This document shows positions 24,958 to 33,662 of a stretch of DNA of 40,121 nucleotides, in pieces (the stretch's first letter is position 1; each line of letters starts with the position of its first letter). The notes below the pieces were generated by a model. The model saw only the letters and a list, made by a program, of their open reading frames with translations, had not been told where the DNA came from and ran no database searches. Source of the DNA: an uncultured Bacteroidales bacterium (lineage in GTDB: Bacteria > Bacteroidota > Bacteroidia > Bacteroidales > UBA932); NCBI GenBank assembly GCA_937900465.1, contig CALCEJ010000145.1, positions 1-40,121 on the forward strand, given 5' to 3'. The position numbers and the translations under genes are program-made.

Positions 24958-27900
24958 TCAGAAATTCAGATTTATGCCGATATTGTAGATTCTGTTGTTT
25001 GGATAGCGGTTGTCCCATCCGGAGGTGTTTCCTTCAGGGTCGATATCGAGGTCTGCAAGATCCGAAAACAGTGTCAGGAGGTTATAACCGCTCAAATAGA
25101 ACTTTGCGGAAGAGATTCCCGCCTTTGAAAGGATACGGTTACCTTCCAGGGTGTAGGAAATTTCCGCAGTCTTGAGCCTCAGGTAAGACGCGTCGATGAG
25201 CCAGAGGTCACTGGTCGTCAGATAATGCGTCTTGTTCATAAAAGTAATACGGGAGAAGCGGGAATCCTGATTCTCGGGTGTCCAGCGGCCGTCAGCAAGA
25301 TATGTAAGAAGGGTTCTGGAGTTCTGGGAGCCGAAGGGGGTCCTCATCTCGCCGTCTATCATTCGGGATGCGTGCCAGGCGCCGGTCCACTGCATCGACA
25401 CGGCAAAACCTCTCCATCCGAATCCGGCGATGAATCCCGCCACATACTCCGGCCGGTCCGAATAGCCGAACCACTTTGCGTCGTTCTCGTCAATCTTGTC
25501 GTCTCCGTTCAGATCCTTGAAAAGGGCATCGCCCGGGCGGGGATTTCCGATGGACATCGAAGGAATCCGGTTGCCGTCTTCGTCAAATTCGAGGATGTTG
25601 CCTGCGTCATCGAAGTCGCTCTCGCGGAGGAAACGGTCAAAGACAAGCCCGTACTTGGTCCCGGTACTCTGCCCGGTCTGGGCCATCCAGGGGTAGTTGG
25701 GCATAATCTCATCCATATAGATGATCTTGTTCTTCGAATAGGAGAGATTCGCCTTCGCGTAGTAGTTGAAATCCCTGACCCGCGAGGTCCAGCCCACGGA
25801 AAGCTCATATCCGTGGTTGTCAACCTCGCCAAGGTTGATAAGCGGGAGGGATACGTCAGTGATGGCGGGAAGAGTGTTGCGCTTTGAGAGAATGTCGTAG
25901 CGGTGCTCGAAGAACAGGTCCGCATTGATCGTCAGTTGCTGCTTGAACAGGACGATGTCAACACCGTAATTCTGCTTCTTGACCTTTTCCCAGGAGACCA
26001 TGGAGTTGCCGACGGTGTTCTCAACCGCGTCAGGGAGCATAACGGGACTGTACTGGTCACCGAACTGCCAGCTTCCTTTGTACACATTGCCTGCCGCGTC
26101 GTAATATCCCCAGTTGAAAACTGCGTTCGAAGGGTTCCAGGAGCCGTTAAGGTAGAGGAACCGGGCGCCGGAGTACTTGTCGTTACCAACAAGGCCGTAG
26201 GATGCGCGGACTTTCATAAAGTCCAGCCAGCTTCTGGACCACTGCATCCATGGCTCTTCCGAAAGGCTCCAGCCCACGGAGACAGCGGGGAAAAGTCCAT
26301 AGCGTTTCCCGGGGGCGAAGTTCTCGGAACCGTTGTAGCCCACATTCAAATCCGCCATATATCGGTGTTTCCAGTTGTACGTGACACGTCCCACGTATCC
26401 CACATAAGCTGTAGGTATCTCAGTAAGCTGGGCGGGATAATAAGTCTTGGACTGATTGTACATAAGCAGTCCGGAGACTTCGTGGTCTCCGAACGCGCGG
26501 GAATAGTTTACGCTTCCCTCGAGATACCAGTTACGGGAATGTCCGGTCCAGTCGCCGTAGGACATGGGCTCGACAAGGCCGTCAACACCGGATGTACGGT
26601 AAACGATCGTATTGTCGAACATCGGGCTGGATACGTCCATTCCGGGCTGGGTGAAGTATCCGAGGTACATCGGGGTATAATACATCGACGGGGCGTAGGT
26701 GACGTTGCGGCTTACCGAAAGCCAATATGTGGAGTTGTACGCTCCCTTCAGGGATGCGCGGAGGCCGGGTGTGATGAATTCCAGGTCCTGGTCGAGCTGG
26801 ACATCCATATTCAGGACATTCTCCGTCGTCTCCGCAAAGCCATAGTTGTAGAACAGGGCGAGTCCGTCGAGGCCGCCCTCTCCGGGAATGTACTTTCCGT
26901 TGCCGCCGCCGGAGAGGATGTAGTGTCCGTCGACGATACCTGCGCTGGAGAACGGAGTACACCACATTATGTTCTCCCAGAGGTTATAGGTCTGGGGCTC
27001 GTGGGTCGTTCCGACACGTCCGCCCAGGTTGATTTTCAGGTTGGTCGTCTTCGTGACGTCGATATCGACGTTAGCCCTGTAGTTATATCTGTTATAGGTA
27101 TAGTTAGGGTCGTACGTCAAGTCGAACTGCTTCATTATTCCGTCCTGGTACAGATACCCCAGGGAGACGAAATAACGGAAGCGTGAGGAGCCGCCGGACA
27201 TCGTAACGTTATGCTGTGTCTGCCAGGCGAGATCCTTGAAGATGTAGTCATCCCAGTCCATGTTCGGGAACATTATGGGATCACCGTTAGTCTCGAACAT
27301 TTCCAGCACGAAGGGAGAGAACTTCAGCGAACTCTCCGGAATCCCGGGATTGTCGGACATCTGGGCTTCGTTGTAGATTGTCGCGTATTCGTAACTGCTG
27401 ACGCTCTTCAGATGCCTCAGGGGTTGGGTAAGACCGAACTGAGAGGAGAAGGAGATGCGGTTCTTGCCTTCCTCTCCCCTTTTCGTCGTAACGAGAATGA
27501 CGCCGTTCGCGCCCCTTACGCCGAACACGGCTGTCGAAGCCGCGTCCTTAAGGACGGTGATATTCTCGATTTCATTCGGGTCCATCTGGAAGAAGGACCT
27601 TTCCACGCCGTCCACAAGGATCAGCGGTTTGGAGGCTTCCGTGGAGAGAGATCCCGTACCGCGGACATAAATCTCGGGGTCTTCGGCACCCGGCTGACCG
27701 GATACCTGGACGGAGGAGACACCCGTAATCGCACCGGCAAGAGCGTTGGCGACACTGCCGGAGGGAGATTTCAGGATATCGTCTGAACTTATGGACGATA
27801 CTGCACCGGTGACGGTGACCCTCCTCTGCTGACCGTATGCGACGACCTGTACCTCATCGAGGAAGGTATTGTCAGGTTCAAGAGAAAGGACGGAAGCGCT

Positions 27901-28221
27901 CCTTGTCGCAGTAAACTCCGCTGTTTTGAAGCTGAGGTACGAGACCTCGAGTACCGGTTTCCTGTCAGAAGGGAGGGTCAGGGAGAATTCGCCGTTCTGG
28001 TCCGTTACCGTTCCGTACCGGTTGCTTCCCTTCAGTCTTACGGCCGCGCCGGGAAGCGGATCTCCGGTTGTCGCGTCCACGACTTTTCCCCGATAGGTAA
28101 CGGTCTTTCCGTTATCGGAGGGAACCGACACGGATTCGGCGGCCCGGATTGCTCCGGAAGGGGCAGCCGCCGCTCCTCCGAGGAGGAGTACCGTCAGAAT
28201 CAGTTTTGGTATGGGATTCAT
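24958..28221 (-). CDS. susC: SusC-like TonB-dependent transporter (first pair)
   Basis: This 1087-residue outer-membrane transporter imports glycan fragments using TonB-derived energy. A signal peptide (about 1-28) is followed by a carboxypeptidase-regulatory-like domain (about 41-120, GKVVDATTGDPLPGAAV), a TonB-box-like DEVQVVAYG (near 125), the plug (ANALAGAITGVSSVQ, PLILVDGVER, ITVLKDAASTAVFGVRGANGVILVTTKRG) and a 22-strand-type barrel ending in YNIGINLNF. It looks complete and typical. An 80-nt gap with a hairpin separates it from the upstream lipoprotein gene, and it is 5 nt from its SusD partner. Confidence 0.96.
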   Translation of the reverse strand: MNPIPKLILTVLLLGGAAAAPSGAIRAAESVSVPSDNGKTVTYRGKVVDATTGDPLPGAAVRLKGSNRYGTVTDQNGEFSLTLPSDRKPVLEVSYLSFKTAEFTATRSASVLSLEPDNTFLDEVQVVAYGQQRRVTVTGAVSSISSDDILKSPSGSVANALAGAITGVSSVQVSGQPGAEDPEIYVRGTGSLSTEASKPLILVDGVERSFFQMDPNEIENITVLKDAASTAVFGVRGANGVILVTTKRGEEGKNRISFSSQFGLTQPLRHLKSVSSYEYATIYNEAQMSDNPGIPESSLKFSPFVLEMFETNGDPIMFPNMDWDDYIFKDLAWQTQHNVTMSGGSSRFRYFVSLGYLYQDGIMKQFDLTYDPNYTYNRYNYRANVDIDVTKTTNLKINLGGRVGTTHEPQTYNLWENIMWCTPFSSAGIVDGHYILSGGGNGKYIPGEGGLDGLALFYNYGFAETTENVLNMDVQLDQDLEFITPGLRASLKGAYNSTYWLSVSRNVTYAPSMYYTPMYLGYFTQPGMDVSSPMFDNTIVYRTSGVDGLVEPMSYGDWTGHSRNWYLEGSVNYSRAFGDHEVSGLLMYNQSKTYYPAQLTEIPTAYVGYVGRVTYNWKHRYMADLNVGYNGSENFAPGKRYGLFPAVSVGWSLSEEPWMQWSRSWLDFMKVRASYGLVGNDKYSGARFLYLNGSWNPSNAVFNWGYYDAAGNVYKGSWQFGDQYSPVMLPDAVENTVGNSMVSWEKVKKQNYGVDIVLFKQQLTINADLFFEHRYDILSKRNTLPAITDVSLPLINLGEVDNHGYELSVGWTSRVRDFNYYAKANLSYSKNKIIYMDEIMPNYPWMAQTGQSTGTKYGLVFDRFLRESDFDDAGNILEFDEDGNRIPSMSIGNPRPGDALFKDLNGDDKIDENDAKWFGYSDRPEYVAGFIAGFGWRGFAVSMQWTGAWHASRMIDGEMRTPFGSQNSRTLLTYLADGRWTPENQDSRFSRITFMNKTHYLTTSDLWLIDASYLRLKTAEISYTLEGNRILSKAGISSAKFYLSGYNLLTLFSDLADLDIDPEGNTSGWDNRYPNNRIYNIGINLNF

Positions 28222-28246
28222 CTGATGGATTTCTCTTTTATCAATT

Positions 28247-28282
28247 CAGCATCTACCGCCTCCGGGGAGTCGGTAAATGCTG
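28247..28282 (-). terminator. Intercistronic hairpin between surface lipoprotein and SusC
   Basis: CAGCAT-c-TACCG (28247-28258) pairs with CGGTA-a-ATGCTG (28271-28282), an 11-bp stem with one A:C mismatch and a GC-rich loop. No T-run follows on the minus strand, so it is more likely a processing, stabilising or attenuating hairpin than a full terminator. It lies in the only gap above 5 nt in this operon (28222-28301). Confidence 0.45.
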
Positions 28283-28301
28283 AAGTATTTAAGATGTGAA
28301 A

Positions 28302-30098
28302 TTAACGCTTGTTCAGAACGATGGCGTAAGCGCAATTCACGTCTCCGCCTTCGTTGTCATAGACAGGTGAGAGGTAAGGATGGTCTGCACTTTGGAACAC
28401 GCTCTTGCCGTTTACACGGACAGTGCTGGCGTTTCCGTTGCCTTCACCGTTCTGGCCGCTGATAACGGTAAGTTCCTTCCAGCCCATCTGGATTGCGAGC
28501 CATGCCATCTGGTTGGGGGTGATACCCTTGAACCAACCGCCGTCGGTGAACACCTCGGGGCAGGCGTTGCTGTCAGCACCGTCCCAGTTGTCACTGCCGC
28601 CAGGGTTGCAGATGAAGCCAATCTTGTTGTCATAGGTAACGCCCATAACGACGTGACCGGGATACATCGACTGCCAGCCCTGTCCGAAGCCTGCGGACCA
28701 GCGTGAAGCATCGTTGTTCCAAATGTCTTCCCAACGCATTGCGACACCATCGCGGATAATCCAGGGAAGAGCCCAGGCTGCGCTCACGACATCCCAGTCA
28801 ACAGCACCGGCTGCGACCTCTGCCTGAGAGGAGGCGTGGTCTTTCTGGAAAGGAATCTGGCGGGGCTTGGTGTCACCGGCGAGGGCAACGGCATTTGCAA
28901 AGCTGGGCTTGCCGCCTTCCGTGAATCCGATTGCGGAACGATAAGGGGTATCAGCGTCTCCGTCTCCATTGAGAGGAATACGGATCTTGCCGTCTGCGTA
29001 AAGGAGGTAGTTCCAGTTCGTCAGGTTATCGCTGTATCCGGGAGCGGTGACAAGGCCCTCGACATCGCCGAGCTTCATTGACATATCGTCATCTGTGACG
29101 ATCTTGCCGGAAACGGCGTCACGGTCGACGGTGACGATGACGACAGGTCCGATACAGGTCATAGTCGGACGGTCTTCCGCCCAGTTGCCGAGGAAGGTGA
29201 ACTCATCCACCCAGTCGTAGAAGTATCCACCCCAGTCGTTCTCGCCGTATGCCCAGACGTAATCCCACTCGTAAGGGTTTGCGTGGGCCCATTCTATCGT
29301 CGAATAGACGGGGACGGCAGCAAGCCTGTCCGTCCTCCAGACATTCAGATAAGGATAGTTGTCAACGTTATCGACATACTTGTAGGTCTCGTCAGTGAAG
29401 CCGAAATCTGAAGGGGTAAGCTTGACGTAAGAGGAAACGTCGAGTTTCACGGTATAGTTACGGTCGCCGCCAAGGTCGATGACAAGGGGCTGCTGGATAC
29501 CGTCAGTGAAGTCATAGGTGAGATTTGTCTTAACTGTGGCAGCATCCTGGAGAGCGCCGTCCTCGAAGACGATGGTCACCTTCTCATAGTTGATCTTTTC
29601 CTTGTCATAGGTGACGGTGAAAAGCTTCGATGCATTGTCGATCGTAAGATACTCGCCGGCCGCGAATCCCTCGATGTGAATCTTGGACTCGTCAACGATA
29701 GGGAATGCGTCAGAGGAGAACCTGAGCCAGTACTTGACCGTAGCGTTCTTGGGGTCCCTGAAGTTGAGGACCGGTTCCGCCTGAAGGTCAACGTGCTCGA
29801 GAATCGTGGGGAAGGTCAGCGTATAACCCTCATTGACATCGATCACAAGATTTGCATCGACAAAGGATTCTGCCTTGTTGAAGTGGAAATAGATATACTT
29901 CTCGTCCTGGATAGTTCCTTCGACAGTCTCACCGTCACAGGTAACTGCCACTCTGCTGAAAGGAACTTCAGCGTAGGTAGGAGTTTTATCCTTGCCGTCG
30001 TTGTCATCATTAGTGTCCTGTTCTTTTTTTTCGCAGGAAACCAGTGCAGTCATCGTAGCGATGCCGATGAGAGCAAAGAATCTGAAAAATCGTTTCAT
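28302..30098 (-). CDS. Ig-like surface lipoprotein with NAGPA-like C-terminal domain, probable glycan-binding protein
   Basis: This 598-residue lipoprotein is the first gene of the PUL operon. The signal ends in LVSC and is followed by EKKEQDTNDDNDGKDK, an acidic stretch like the surface-export signal of Bacteroidetes lipoproteins. Two Ig-like beta domains (about 40-120 and 125-215) resemble DUF5018-type modules. The C-terminal region (about 450-598) resembles phosphodiester glycosidases (NAGPA, DUF2233), for example VVMGVTYDNKIGFI and GITPNQMAWLAIQMGW, but the expected LDGGGSS motif reads SGQNGEGNGNAS. Loss of that motif suggests a binding rather than catalytic role; this is inference. The start at 30098 is chosen from the signal peptide; the frame is open a further 30 codons upstream. 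No good -7 box was found before it. Confidence 0.7.
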   Translation of the reverse strand: MKRFFRFFALIGIATMTALVSCEKKEQDTNDDNDGKDKTPTYAEVPFSRVAVTCDGETVEGTIQDEKYIYFHFNKAESFVDANLVIDVNEGYTLTFPTILEHVDLQAEPVLNFRDPKNATVKYWLRFSSDAFPIVDESKIHIEGFAAGEYLTIDNASKLFTVTYDKEKINYEKVTIVFEDGALQDAATVKTNLTYDFTDGIQQPLVIDLGGDRNYTVKLDVSSYVKLTPSDFGFTDETYKYVDNVDNYPYLNVWRTDRLAAVPVYSTIEWAHANPYEWDYVWAYGENDWGGYFYDWVDEFTFLGNWAEDRPTMTCIGPVVIVTVDRDAVSGKIVTDDDMSMKLGDVEGLVTAPGYSDNLTNWNYLLYADGKIRIPLNGDGDADTPYRSAIGFTEGGKPSFANAVALAGDTKPRQIPFQKDHASSQAEVAAGAVDWDVVSAAWALPWIIRDGVAMRWEDIWNNDASRWSAGFGQGWQSMYPGHVVMGVTYDNKIGFICNPGGSDNWDGADSNACPEVFTDGGWFKGITPNQMAWLAIQMGWKELTVISGQNGEGNGNASTVRVNGKSVFQSADHPYLSPVYDNEGGDVNCAYAIVLNKR

Positions 30099-30290
30099 AG
30101 CTATAGTGTTACAAAAATTCTGGCTAAATGTAGGAGTTTTCCGCGTAGGCGGGGTGGAATATTTACCGTTTTTTTCGGAATTATACACTATTTTTCTAAA
30201 TCCCGACCTTCCGAAGGTGAAAAATCCGTTAAATCCTCCACCTTGTTCCTATTTATATTATTTATATTTGTTTGTCAAAAAGACCACATT
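30099..30290. promoter_or_regulatory. Divergent PUL control region
   Basis: This 192-nt A/T-rich gap separates the transporter operon from the hydrolase operon and is the most likely binding place of the HTCS regulator. On the plus side a TATATTTG -7 box is visible. On the minus side there is only an imperfect TACATTTA (30134-30127) and no clear -33 element, as expected for an activator-dependent promoter. A short imperfect palindrome, ACCTTCCGAAGGT, lies at 30206-30218. No operator can be assigned from one sequence. Confidence 0.45.
30263..30270 (+). promoter_or_regulatory. -7 box for the hydrolase operon
   Basis: TATATTTG fits TAnnTTTG, 20 nt before the ATG at 30291. A TTG at 30243-30245 lies 17 nt upstream, slightly closer than preferred. 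Confidence 0.55.
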
Positions 30291-31868
30291 ATGAAAGCAC
30301 GAGCCGGACTACTCTCCATACTGCTTCTAGCTGCCTGCTGCTCAACCAGAAAGGATAATTCTGCCGTCGTAACGGAACCGGATTCATCCGCTGCTGACAG
30401 CCTCCTCACGACTCCGTCCGGTTTTTCGCTTCCGGAGGATAAAGCCGGCCCTTCGGATTATTACAGGGTTTTTGTCCTGCAGGAGGATGGATGGACGGAA
30501 ATGTGCGTCAGGGATGCGCTATGCTCGGATGCTGCGCGTCACGCCGGAATCTGGAATGACTGGGATAACAGCAGGGCACTTCGCGACACGATGAGCTACT
30601 GCATTTTCGAAGACCGTTTCCAAGGCCCGGTTGAGGTCATTGTCCATAAGATCCGCGGTGGAGCCGAAGACCCGGCGGTCCGCCCTTCTCCGTGGGATAT
30701 CGGCGTTACGGCCATCGACAGCAGCACCGTCCGTTTTGTTCTTCCTTCCTACGAAAAAAGGAAAGTCAGCGTGGAATTCGGCGGAGACCGTCAGCATAAC
30801 CTCTTCCTCTTCCCGGTGCGTCCGGACCCTGACAAACCAACCCACTCCGGCGGGGGAATCAGATACTTCGGTCCGGGAGAACACGATGCGGGAGAAATCA
30901 GCCTTTCTGACGGAGAGACCTGCTACATCGATTACGGCGCTGTCGTTTACGGAACGATCCGGGTCCGGGGAGATAACTGTACGGTTGCAGGTCACGGAAT
31001 CCTTTCCGGAGAGAAACTCCGCCACTGGGGAGAACAGTACAGTAACGGAGACATAATCTTCAGCGCCAATCCGGACCATAAAAGTGTTCTCCGGAACCTT
31101 ACCGTGAAGGACATCAGCATCATTGACGGCCCCAGCTGGAACCTCTGCATCTACAACTATGACGGAGTCCTCGTTGACGGGGTCAACATCATAGGATGGG
31201 AACTTAACGGTGACGGCATCGATCTCGTCTGCTCGAAAAATGCTGAGATCAAGAACTGTTTCCTCCGGAACTACGATGACTGCATAACCCTCAAAGTACG
31301 GTTCAACGCATCCCCTGTCAGCGACCTCTGCAAGGTCCATGTCCACGACAACCTGATCTGGAATGACTACGCAAGAGGCATAGTCGTCGGCCCTGAAGCC
31401 GGGAACCGCGATTATGCGACCGGATATATCCACGATGTCCTTATCGAGGACTGCATCATCCTTCAGCACAAGGGCGGGACCGGGAAAGATGACCTCAGGG
31501 CCGGTTTCGCCATCGGCCAATATGCCTCCCCCGACAACAACTGGGGCGGCGGGACAGCTGAAAGGATAGAGAATATCACGGCGAGGAACCTCATCTTCGA
31601 CAGCGTCAGCAATTCCGGGAGGAATGTCCAGATATGGCAATACCCGGATATGGACAAGACCTGTACGATGAAAAACATCACCCTTGAAAACTTCACCGTC
31701 TATGACAGGAATCAGGTAAAGACACCAGCTTTCAACGTGAATGCTTTCCAGCACTCGATAAGCGGACTGCATATCCGTAATTTCGTCTTTGACGGGACTA
31801 AGATAACCGGACCCGGACCTTCATTCGTCGTCGAAGGGGACGTCGAATATGATTTTGATGCGCAATGA
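30291..31868 (+). CDS. GH28/GH49-type beta-helix glycosidase, lipoprotein
   Basis: This 525-residue protein has an N-terminal beta domain (about 50-190) and a right-handed beta-helix (about 210-520), as in GH28 polygalacturonases and GH49 dextranases. The signal ends in AACC or AAC. The entry motif GGIRYFGPGEHDAGEI and GDNCTVAGHGILSG mark the helix start. The acidic active site is visible as NGDGIDL (Asp 308) and YDDCI (Asp 329-330). The GH28 catalytic-site histidine motif GHG is replaced by ARGIVVG, and the RIK motif is not seen, so it is not a classical polygalacturonase. The frame is open far upstream, but the start at 30291 gives the signal peptide and follows the -7 box. Its stop overlaps the GH20 start by ATGA. 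Confidence 0.82.
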   Translation: MKARAGLLSILLLAACCSTRKDNSAVVTEPDSSAADSLLTTPSGFSLPEDKAGPSDYYRVFVLQEDGWTEMCVRDALCSDAARHAGIWNDWDNSRALRDTMSYCIFEDRFQGPVEVIVHKIRGGAEDPAVRPSPWDIGVTAIDSSTVRFVLPSYEKRKVSVEFGGDRQHNLFLFPVRPDPDKPTHSGGGIRYFGPGEHDAGEISLSDGETCYIDYGAVVYGTIRVRGDNCTVAGHGILSGEKLRHWGEQYSNGDIIFSANPDHKSVLRNLTVKDISIIDGPSWNLCIYNYDGVLVDGVNIIGWELNGDGIDLVCSKNAEIKNCFLRNYDDCITLKVRFNASPVSDLCKVHVHDNLIWNDYARGIVVGPEAGNRDYATGYIHDVLIEDCIILQHKGGTGKDDLRAGFAIGQYASPDNNWGGGTAERIENITARNLIFDSVSNSGRNVQIWQYPDMDKTCTMKNITLENFTVYDRNQVKTPAFNVNAFQHSISGLHIRNFVFDGTKITGPGPSFVVEGDVEYDFDAQ

Positions 31869-33661
31869 AACTCTTTAGGTGTACTGAAACTTCAATCCTT
31901 CTTGCCGGTGCCCTCCTTCTGGGAGGATGCTCCAGCCCGGAGCCGCCGGAGTTTATTCCGGAGCCCTCCTCCGTAAAGGTCCTCCGCGGACACTGTCCCG
32001 TGGGAACCGTGCCCGAGGAGACCCTCGACCCCACCCTTGCCGGCAGGATTGGAGAAGAAGGGTATATTCTCAAGGTCAGCGGCAAGTCCATCAGTATAAA
32101 AGCCGCCACCGGTGCCGGGGCGTTCTATGCAAGGAAGACTCTGGACCAGCTCCGTGACAGCGACGGTTTCCGCTGTGCCATTATCCAGGACCGGCCGCGC
32201 TTCGCTTACCGCGGATTCCATCTGGACGTCTCCCGTCATTTCCTCGACAAGGCGGAGATCGAGAAACTGATTGATGCTGCCGCGGCATACAAGTTCAACC
32301 AGTTCCATTTCCACCTGACGGACAACGGAGGATGGAGGCTCCAGATTGACAGCTATCCCCTCCTTACCGAAAAGGGCGCCTACAGGGTGATGAAAGACTG
32401 GGACGGGTGGTGGAAGATGGACCGGCGCCTTTTCTGCGACAAGGATACTCCCGGCGCCTACGGCGGATACTACACAAAGGAGGACATCCGTGAAATCGTC
32501 GCCTATGCCGCCGCAAGACACATAAACGTCATTCCCGAAATAGAATTCCCGGCCCATTCCGATGCGGTATTCGTGGGGTATCCGGAACTCAGCTGTGAGA
32601 AAAAGCCCTATGGCTGCGGAGAATTCTGCGCAGCGGAACCCCGCGTGTACGAGTTCGCGGAGGCGGTGCTCGGAGAGGTTATGGACCTGTTCCCTTCGAA
32701 GGTGATACATATCGGGGCGGACGAAGCCAGGAAGCACTGCTGGGAAAAGTGTCCTGCGTGCAAGGCGCTCATGGAGAAGGAGGGAATGACCTCTACGGAA
32801 GAACTCCAGACATATATGGTTTCCCGCATCGCGGAAATCCTGAGAAAGGGCGGAAGGACTATGGCAGGATGGGATGAACTGCTTAAAAACAATAATCTTG
32901 CCCCGGAGACGGTCGTTTATTCCTACCGCGGCGAAAAGGGAGGGATACGCGCTGCGAACCGCGGCCTCAAGGCGGTTATGACACCCGGGGAGATTCTCTA
33001 CTGCGACTGGTACCAGGCCTCTCCGGAATATGAGAACAAGGCAATGTACGGCTACTCCCCCATCAAGAAGATGTACCGCTTCTTCCCTGTCCCGGACACT
33101 CCCGAAAAAGCCGCGGCGAATGAGAGTCTCATCGAGGCGAAGAAAGTCTCTCCCGACAGCGTGGAATTCATCCGCCCGGAGATGGGCGTAAACGTGATCG
33201 GTGTCCAAGGTTGTACGTGGGCTGAATATATTCCTACAGACGGGCACCGCGAGTACATGATGTTCCCGAGACTTCTCGCCGTTGCGGAAATAGCATGGAC
33301 GGATGAGGGAAATATCTCCTGGGACAACTTCCGGACTAAGATTCCGGCCCATCTGGAAAGGCTTCGCGCCATGGGCATAAACGCCTACGACCTGCACAAT
33401 GCTCCGGAAGTAACTTATACAGGAGGTCTCGTGCGGATGGAGAGCGAGAATCCCCTTGCGGAAGTCCGTTATACCCTTGACGGCGGTGAGCCCGCCCCGG
33501 ACTCCCCTGTTTTTGAAAAAGCCTTCCCGGTCACCGGGGCTGTTACTGTCCGTGCCGCTTCTTTCCTTGACGGGGAAAGAGTCAGTTACATCCGCTCGAC
33601 CGAAATCGTCAAGGGAACCGATGTTGAAGATTATTATCCGTTGACATACTATCCATCCTGA
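31865..33661 (+). CDS. Beta-N-acetylhexosaminidase, GH20, lipoprotein (PUL-associated)
   Basis: This 598-residue GH20 enzyme is the second in the window and is distinct from the one at 1465. The signal ends in LGGC. A GH20b domain precedes the barrel, which opens with FAYRGFHLDVSRHF (about 114). The catalytic pair is D286-E287 in HIGADE, and GWDELL and GCTWAEYI follow. The C-terminal 80 residues (EVRYTLDGGEPAPDSPVF) form a chitobiase/hexosaminidase C-terminal-type beta domain absent from the first copy. It overlaps the GH28-like gene by ATGA and is 1 nt from the GH123 gene, so the four are one translation-coupled operon. It would remove terminal beta-GlcNAc or beta-GalNAc. Confidence 0.95.
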   Translation: MKLFRCTETSILLAGALLLGGCSSPEPPEFIPEPSSVKVLRGHCPVGTVPEETLDPTLAGRIGEEGYILKVSGKSISIKAATGAGAFYARKTLDQLRDSDGFRCAIIQDRPRFAYRGFHLDVSRHFLDKAEIEKLIDAAAAYKFNQFHFHLTDNGGWRLQIDSYPLLTEKGAYRVMKDWDGWWKMDRRLFCDKDTPGAYGGYYTKEDIREIVAYAAARHINVIPEIEFPAHSDAVFVGYPELSCEKKPYGCGEFCAAEPRVYEFAEAVLGEVMDLFPSKVIHIGADEARKHCWEKCPACKALMEKEGMTSTEELQTYMVSRIAEILRKGGRTMAGWDELLKNNNLAPETVVYSYRGEKGGIRAANRGLKAVMTPGEILYCDWYQASPEYENKAMYGYSPIKKMYRFFPVPDTPEKAAANESLIEAKKVSPDSVEFIRPEMGVNVIGVQGCTWAEYIPTDGHREYMMFPRLLAVAEIAWTDEGNISWDNFRTKIPAHLERLRAMGINAYDLHNAPEVTYTGGLVRMESENPLAEVRYTLDGGEPAPDSPVFEKAFPVTGAVTVRAASFLDGERVSYIRSTEIVKGTDVEDYYPLTYYPS

Positions 33662-33662
33662 T

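Noticed and set aside
25903..27186. 427-codon plus-strand frame inside the first SusC gene
   Set aside because: Shadow of the SusC barrel; no domain or promoter.
30206..30218. Palindrome ACCTTCCGAAGGT as an HTCS operator
   Set aside because: The arms are only 5 bp, there is a single copy, and no second site supports it; it may be chance.
29676..30290. Upstream in-frame extension of the GH28-like gene
   Set aside because: It would run across the divergent control region and into the neighbouring lipoprotein gene; the ATG at 30291 with a signal peptide and a -7 box is far better.
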